From Ophiothrix spiculata (taxonomy: Eukaryota; Echinodermata; Ophiuroidea; Amphilepidida; Ophiotrichidae), in the NCBI GenBank assembly GCA_000969725.1, contig JXSR01S035327.1: a DNA stretch of 41,532 bases, one strand, 5' to 3'. Position numbers and translations under genes: made by a program. How positions within the stretch are numbered: position 1 is the first letter of the stretch; each line of letters starts with the position of its first letter. Under the pieces are notes generated by a model. That model did not search any database, was not told where the DNA came from, and saw nothing but the letters and a program-made list of their open reading frames with translations. This document shows, piece after piece, positions 41,194-41,532 of the stretch.

Positions 41194-41532
41194 ATACCTG
41201 CCAACTGTCCCGATTTTATCGGGATCGTCCCGATTTACAACTCTCAAAATGGCCTAAAATCGGGACGTCCCAATTTTGAGATATTGAAAAAAATAAAAAT
41301 ACAAGGAAAAGTCGCCAATATTTATGGACTTGTGGCATATATTTGGGCAAGAATCTCAAAAAAGCTGTTAATAAACACAAGGAAAGTCGCAAGGGGACAT
41401 GTAGTCAATAAATATTTGTGCTCTTGGAACACATATTTGAGCCAAAATCTTACAAAAGTCGCCACCATTCTTCTTCTATTTTATTGGTGGTTCCCAGCTT
41501 CTTACATTGACTTCAAAACACTCAACACTTTT
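41194..41532. mobile_element. Start of a probable MITE, cut by window end
   Basis: CATACCTGCCAACTGTCCCG resembles the left end of the element at 6256-6600, followed by ATTTTATCGGGATCGTCCCG-type inverted motifs. The right end is not in the window. The remainder of intron 16 (40249-41532) has nothing else recognised. Confidence 0.45.

Overview
This window is eukaryotic genomic DNA: AT-rich, intron-dominated and crowded with small DNA transposons, SINEs and dead retroelements. It is dominated by the 5' part of one plus-strand gene, which I identify as an RNF213 (mysterin)-like giant E3 ubiquitin ligase. Sixteen coding exons can be joined in a consistent reading frame from an ATG at 1462 to 40248, giving about 1,719 codons. 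The gene runs off the right edge. The AAA+ core, RING and C-terminal modules of the family are not in the window. The repeat content (tRNA-derived SINEs, Jockey/CR1-like LINE, hAT/mariner-type MITEs, many foldbacks) suggests an invertebrate animal, perhaps a marine deuterostome, but the taxon is an inference of low certainty.

Layout. 1-258: 3' tail of a non-LTR retrotransposon ORF. 259-1461: upstream region with a possible 3' splice site at 1436, so the ATG exon may follow a non-coding exon. 1462-1567: exon 1, a CxxC...CxxC zinc ribbon. 2555-5158: one very large exon coding about 868 residues of low-complexity linker with two protein repeat arrays (9-residue and 17-residue units). 6683-8392: two small exons of acidic and lysine-rich linker. 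10422-12543: two exons coding a CBM20-like starch/glucan-binding fold. 15083-40248: ten exons of the helical N-terminal arm, with recognisable family blocks up to a KSWP-containing segment in exon 16.

Introns. The introns carry most of the other content. There is a 5'-truncated, frame-broken LINE on the minus strand that begins only a few bases after the exon 8 splice donor. There is an LTR retrotransposon remnant, minus strand, whose gag is fused by deletion to the tip of the second LTR. There are tRNA-derived SINEs, several MITEs with visible target-site duplications, and large foldback elements, one of which has a SINE in only one arm. There is also a broken minus-strand coding remnant with a MYND-type zinc finger at 29271-29789, and an inverted pair of segments resembling a hammerhead-ribozyme core at 20.0 and 20.85 kb.

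No bacterial operon, CRISPR array, rRNA or intact tRNA gene is seen. I found no new multi-gene system. The most unusual items are the nested-repeat linker exon, the antisense MYND remnant, the one-armed SINE in the foldback, and the ribozyme-like pair.
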